Source of the DNA: Deltaproteobacteria bacterium | Lineage (GTDB): Bacteria; Desulfobacterota_B; Binatia; UBA9968 | Direction: 5' to 3' | Assembly: GCA_030620935.1 (NCBI GenBank) | Contig: JAUXIP010000122.1 | Coordinates: 1-6,536 of the forward strand | DNA length: 6,536 bases | Part shown: positions 5,824-6,536 of the stretch, piece after piece | How the letters are laid out: each line of letters starts with the position of its first letter | Numbering within the stretch: the first letter of the stretch is position 1 | The notes under the pieces: generated by a model | Told to the model about the DNA's origin: nothing | Databases searched by the model: none | What the model saw: the letters and a program-made list of their open reading frames with translations, nothing else | Translations under genes and position numbers: made by a program

Positions 5824-5936
5824 ACCCCGATCCGAAATTTTAAATGCCGCGCATTGCATCTATATTATAGACAGTGGGTGGTAATAAGGAATAGTTTACG
5901 CCGCCTTATCCTGCCTGGTTTTTTTCGGATCGGGGT
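5824..5936. mobile_element. MITE-like unit with 14-bp terminal inverted repeats
   Basis: ACCCCGATCCGAAA at 5824-5837 is perfectly inverted at 5923-5936. The 113-bp interior is non-coding and itself holds a 13-bp near-symmetric palindrome (TCTATA-T-TATAGA, 5859-5871) and an ATAAGG...CCTTAT pairing. The right terminal repeat ends at 5936, the first base of the complement of the citrate synthase TGA stop (5936-5938), with imperfect pairing continuing outward to about 5939. No clear target duplication is seen. A REP/REPIN-type palindrome or a small MITE both fit. Confidence 0.5.
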
Positions 5937-6536
5937 CAAGACCTCCGGCCCATAGGCACATAGGCTTGATCCCTTTGTCCGCGGTAAATCGAGTCGGGCC
6001 GGATGAGTCTATTGTCGCCGTGTTGCTCAATCACATGAGCTGCCCAACCGGCTATCCTCGAGGCGGCAAAGACTGGCGTGTAGACCTCCACGGGCAGGCC
6101 AAGCATGCGGTAAACATAGGCGCACGGAAAGTCCACGTTTTGGTAGAGTTTCTTTTCCCTTTCCATAACGCCTTCCACGATCTCCGCAATTTCAATCCAT
6201 TTTTTGTCGGAAGTATGCTCGGCCAACTGTTTTCCCACCTTTTTCATGATCGGAACCCGTGAATCCCCCCACTTGTAGACCCGATGGCCAAAACCCATCA
6301 GGCGTCGTTTCTCGGCGAGGGCCCCTTTGACCCAGTTTTCTGCCTTTGAGGCCTCGCCGATTTGCAGCAGCATCTTCATTGCCTCCTCATTGGCCCCGCC
6401 GTGAAGGGAACCCTTCAACGCCCCTATGGCTCCGGTCACGGCGGAATGCATATCGGAAAGCGTCGAAGCGATGACACGACCACTAAAGGATGAGGCGTTA
6501 AAAGTATGTTCCGCATAGAGGATGAGAGAAACATCA
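5936..6536 (-). CDS. gltA: Citrate synthase, C-terminal part; 5' end outside window
   Basis: The frame is open to the right edge; 199 C-terminal residues are visible. Citrate synthase condenses oxaloacetate and acetyl-CoA to citrate in the TCA cycle. All three catalytic residues are present: His in LILYAEHTFNAS (visible residue 10), His in GSLHGGANE (residue 45) and Asp in YQNVDFPCAY (residue 135). The CoA-binding motif GFGHRVYK lies at about 81-88. The ending AAHVIEQHGDNRLIRP is typical of the family. A 2-methylcitrate synthase cannot be fully excluded on this fragment. The last 25 or so codons before PM are duplicated at 1457-1532, and the final codons (GRRS-stop) differ from those of the stranded copy (KQRS-stop). 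The stop codon overlaps the end of a MITE-like inverted repeat. I infer a hybrid gene whose 3' end was replaced on integration of the element. Confidence 0.93.
   Translation of the reverse strand, partial: DVSLILYAEHTFNASSFSGRVIASTLSDMHSAVTGAIGALKGSLHGGANEEAMKMLLQIGEASKAENWVKGALAEKRRLMGFGHRVYKWGDSRVPIMKKVGKQLAEHTSDKKWIEIAEIVEGVMEREKKLYQNVDFPCAYVYRMLGLPVEVYTPVFAASRIAGWAAHVIEQHGDNRLIRPDSIYRGQRDQAYVPMGRRS
5951..6026. repeat. Right 76-bp direct repeat (candidate attR, inside citrate synthase)
   Basis: This is the partner of 1457-1532. It lies within the citrate synthase frame (from the HG to the PM codons near the C-terminus). The matching identical runs are 5955-5977 and 5994-6013. To its right, the coding sequence continues normally toward the catalytic region. 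Confidence 0.8.

Larger units (their letters stand above)
5366..5935. other. Gene-free right arm of the element
   Basis: These 570 bases carry no convincing gene. 5366-5569 shows nothing distinct. 5570-5681 is palindrome-rich, 5717-5760 is a tRNA-Thr-like 3' half, and 5824-5936 is a MITE-like unit. A 50-odd codon minus-strand frame across 5530-5700 has no Met start and no family motif. I looked for a C-terminal integrase signature (an R...Y box) and saw none. Confidence 0.6.
1457..6026. mobile_element. Putative integrated element of about 4.5 kb in the 3' end of citrate synthase
   Basis: The limits are set by the 76-bp direct repeats of the citrate synthase 3' end at 1457-1532 and 5951-6026, an offset of 4494 bp. 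Core metabolic genes lie outside and accessory genes inside: an AbiEi/AbiEii toxin-antitoxin pair and an ankyrin-repeat protein. The right arm carries a tRNA-Thr-like 3' fragment, palindromes and a MITE-like unit. Integration at the 3' end of a protein-coding gene with restoration of that end is known for tyrosine-recombinase elements, such as lambdoid prophages in the E. coli icd gene. No recombinase gene was found in any frame here, so the element is decayed, non-autonomous or arose differently. The boundaries are seen in the sequence; the mechanism is inferred. Confidence 0.68.

Noticed and set aside
1..6536. CRISPR array, riboswitch or rRNA
   Set aside because: I saw no regularly spaced repeats, no recognisable aptamer core and no rRNA signature on either strand.

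Overview
The window looks like bacterial chromosome of mid-to-high GC, probably from an uncultured anaerobic or microaerophilic lineage. The grounds are a ferredoxin-type 2-oxoacid oxidoreductase with fused beta and gamma parts lying next to a citrate synthase gene. I cannot name the phylum from sequence alone. Two core metabolic genes at the edges, both cut by the window ends, frame about 4.5 kb of accessory DNA.

Left edge (1-1342, +): the 3' part of a 2-oxoacid:ferredoxin oxidoreductase gene, a TPP-binding beta domain fused to a gamma domain. Right edge (5936-6536, -): the 3' part of a citrate synthase gene. A second copy of only the last 30 or so codons of citrate synthase (1442-1532, -), with its own stop codon, lies just downstream of the oxidoreductase gene. 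The two copies match over 76 bp (69 of 76 identical), and six of the seven differences are synonymous third-position changes. The simplest reading is that the two metabolic genes were once convergent neighbours. A mobile element then integrated into the 3' end of the citrate synthase gene, bringing its own replacement 3' end and leaving the old end stranded 4494 bp away.

Inside the element (about 1533-5950): a type IV toxin-antitoxin pair on the minus strand, an AbiEi-family antitoxin (2431-3240) and an AbiEii-family nucleotidyltransferase toxin (1619-2434), with a GTGA stop/start overlap. A 23-bp operator core, AAAGTAT-N9-ATACTTT, extended by perfect pairing to 31 bp, covers the antitoxin start. 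A second copy of the core lies 112 bp upstream. After about 560 bp without a convincing gene comes a 475-residue ankyrin-repeat protein on the plus strand (3938-5365). Its C-terminal 68-residue segment (YNREQLYDEVW...GYWAKKAAGK...PLPP) resembles a small domain I recall from accessory-gene proteins.

The right arm of the element (5366-5935) has no gene. It holds clustered inverted repeats with TTTTGTGGC-type motifs, a 3' half of a tRNA-Thr(CGU)-like sequence, and a 113-bp MITE-like unit with 14-bp terminal inverted repeats. The outer end of that unit contains the first base of the complement of the citrate synthase stop codon. No integrase or transposase gene is visible, so the element is either decayed, mobilised in trans, or formed by a different route.

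Functionally, the edges belong to the TCA or reductive TCA cycle. The middle looks like a small defence or stability island: a toxin-antitoxin pair plus an uncharacterised ankyrin/HTH-like protein as cargo. That last point is inference from context.
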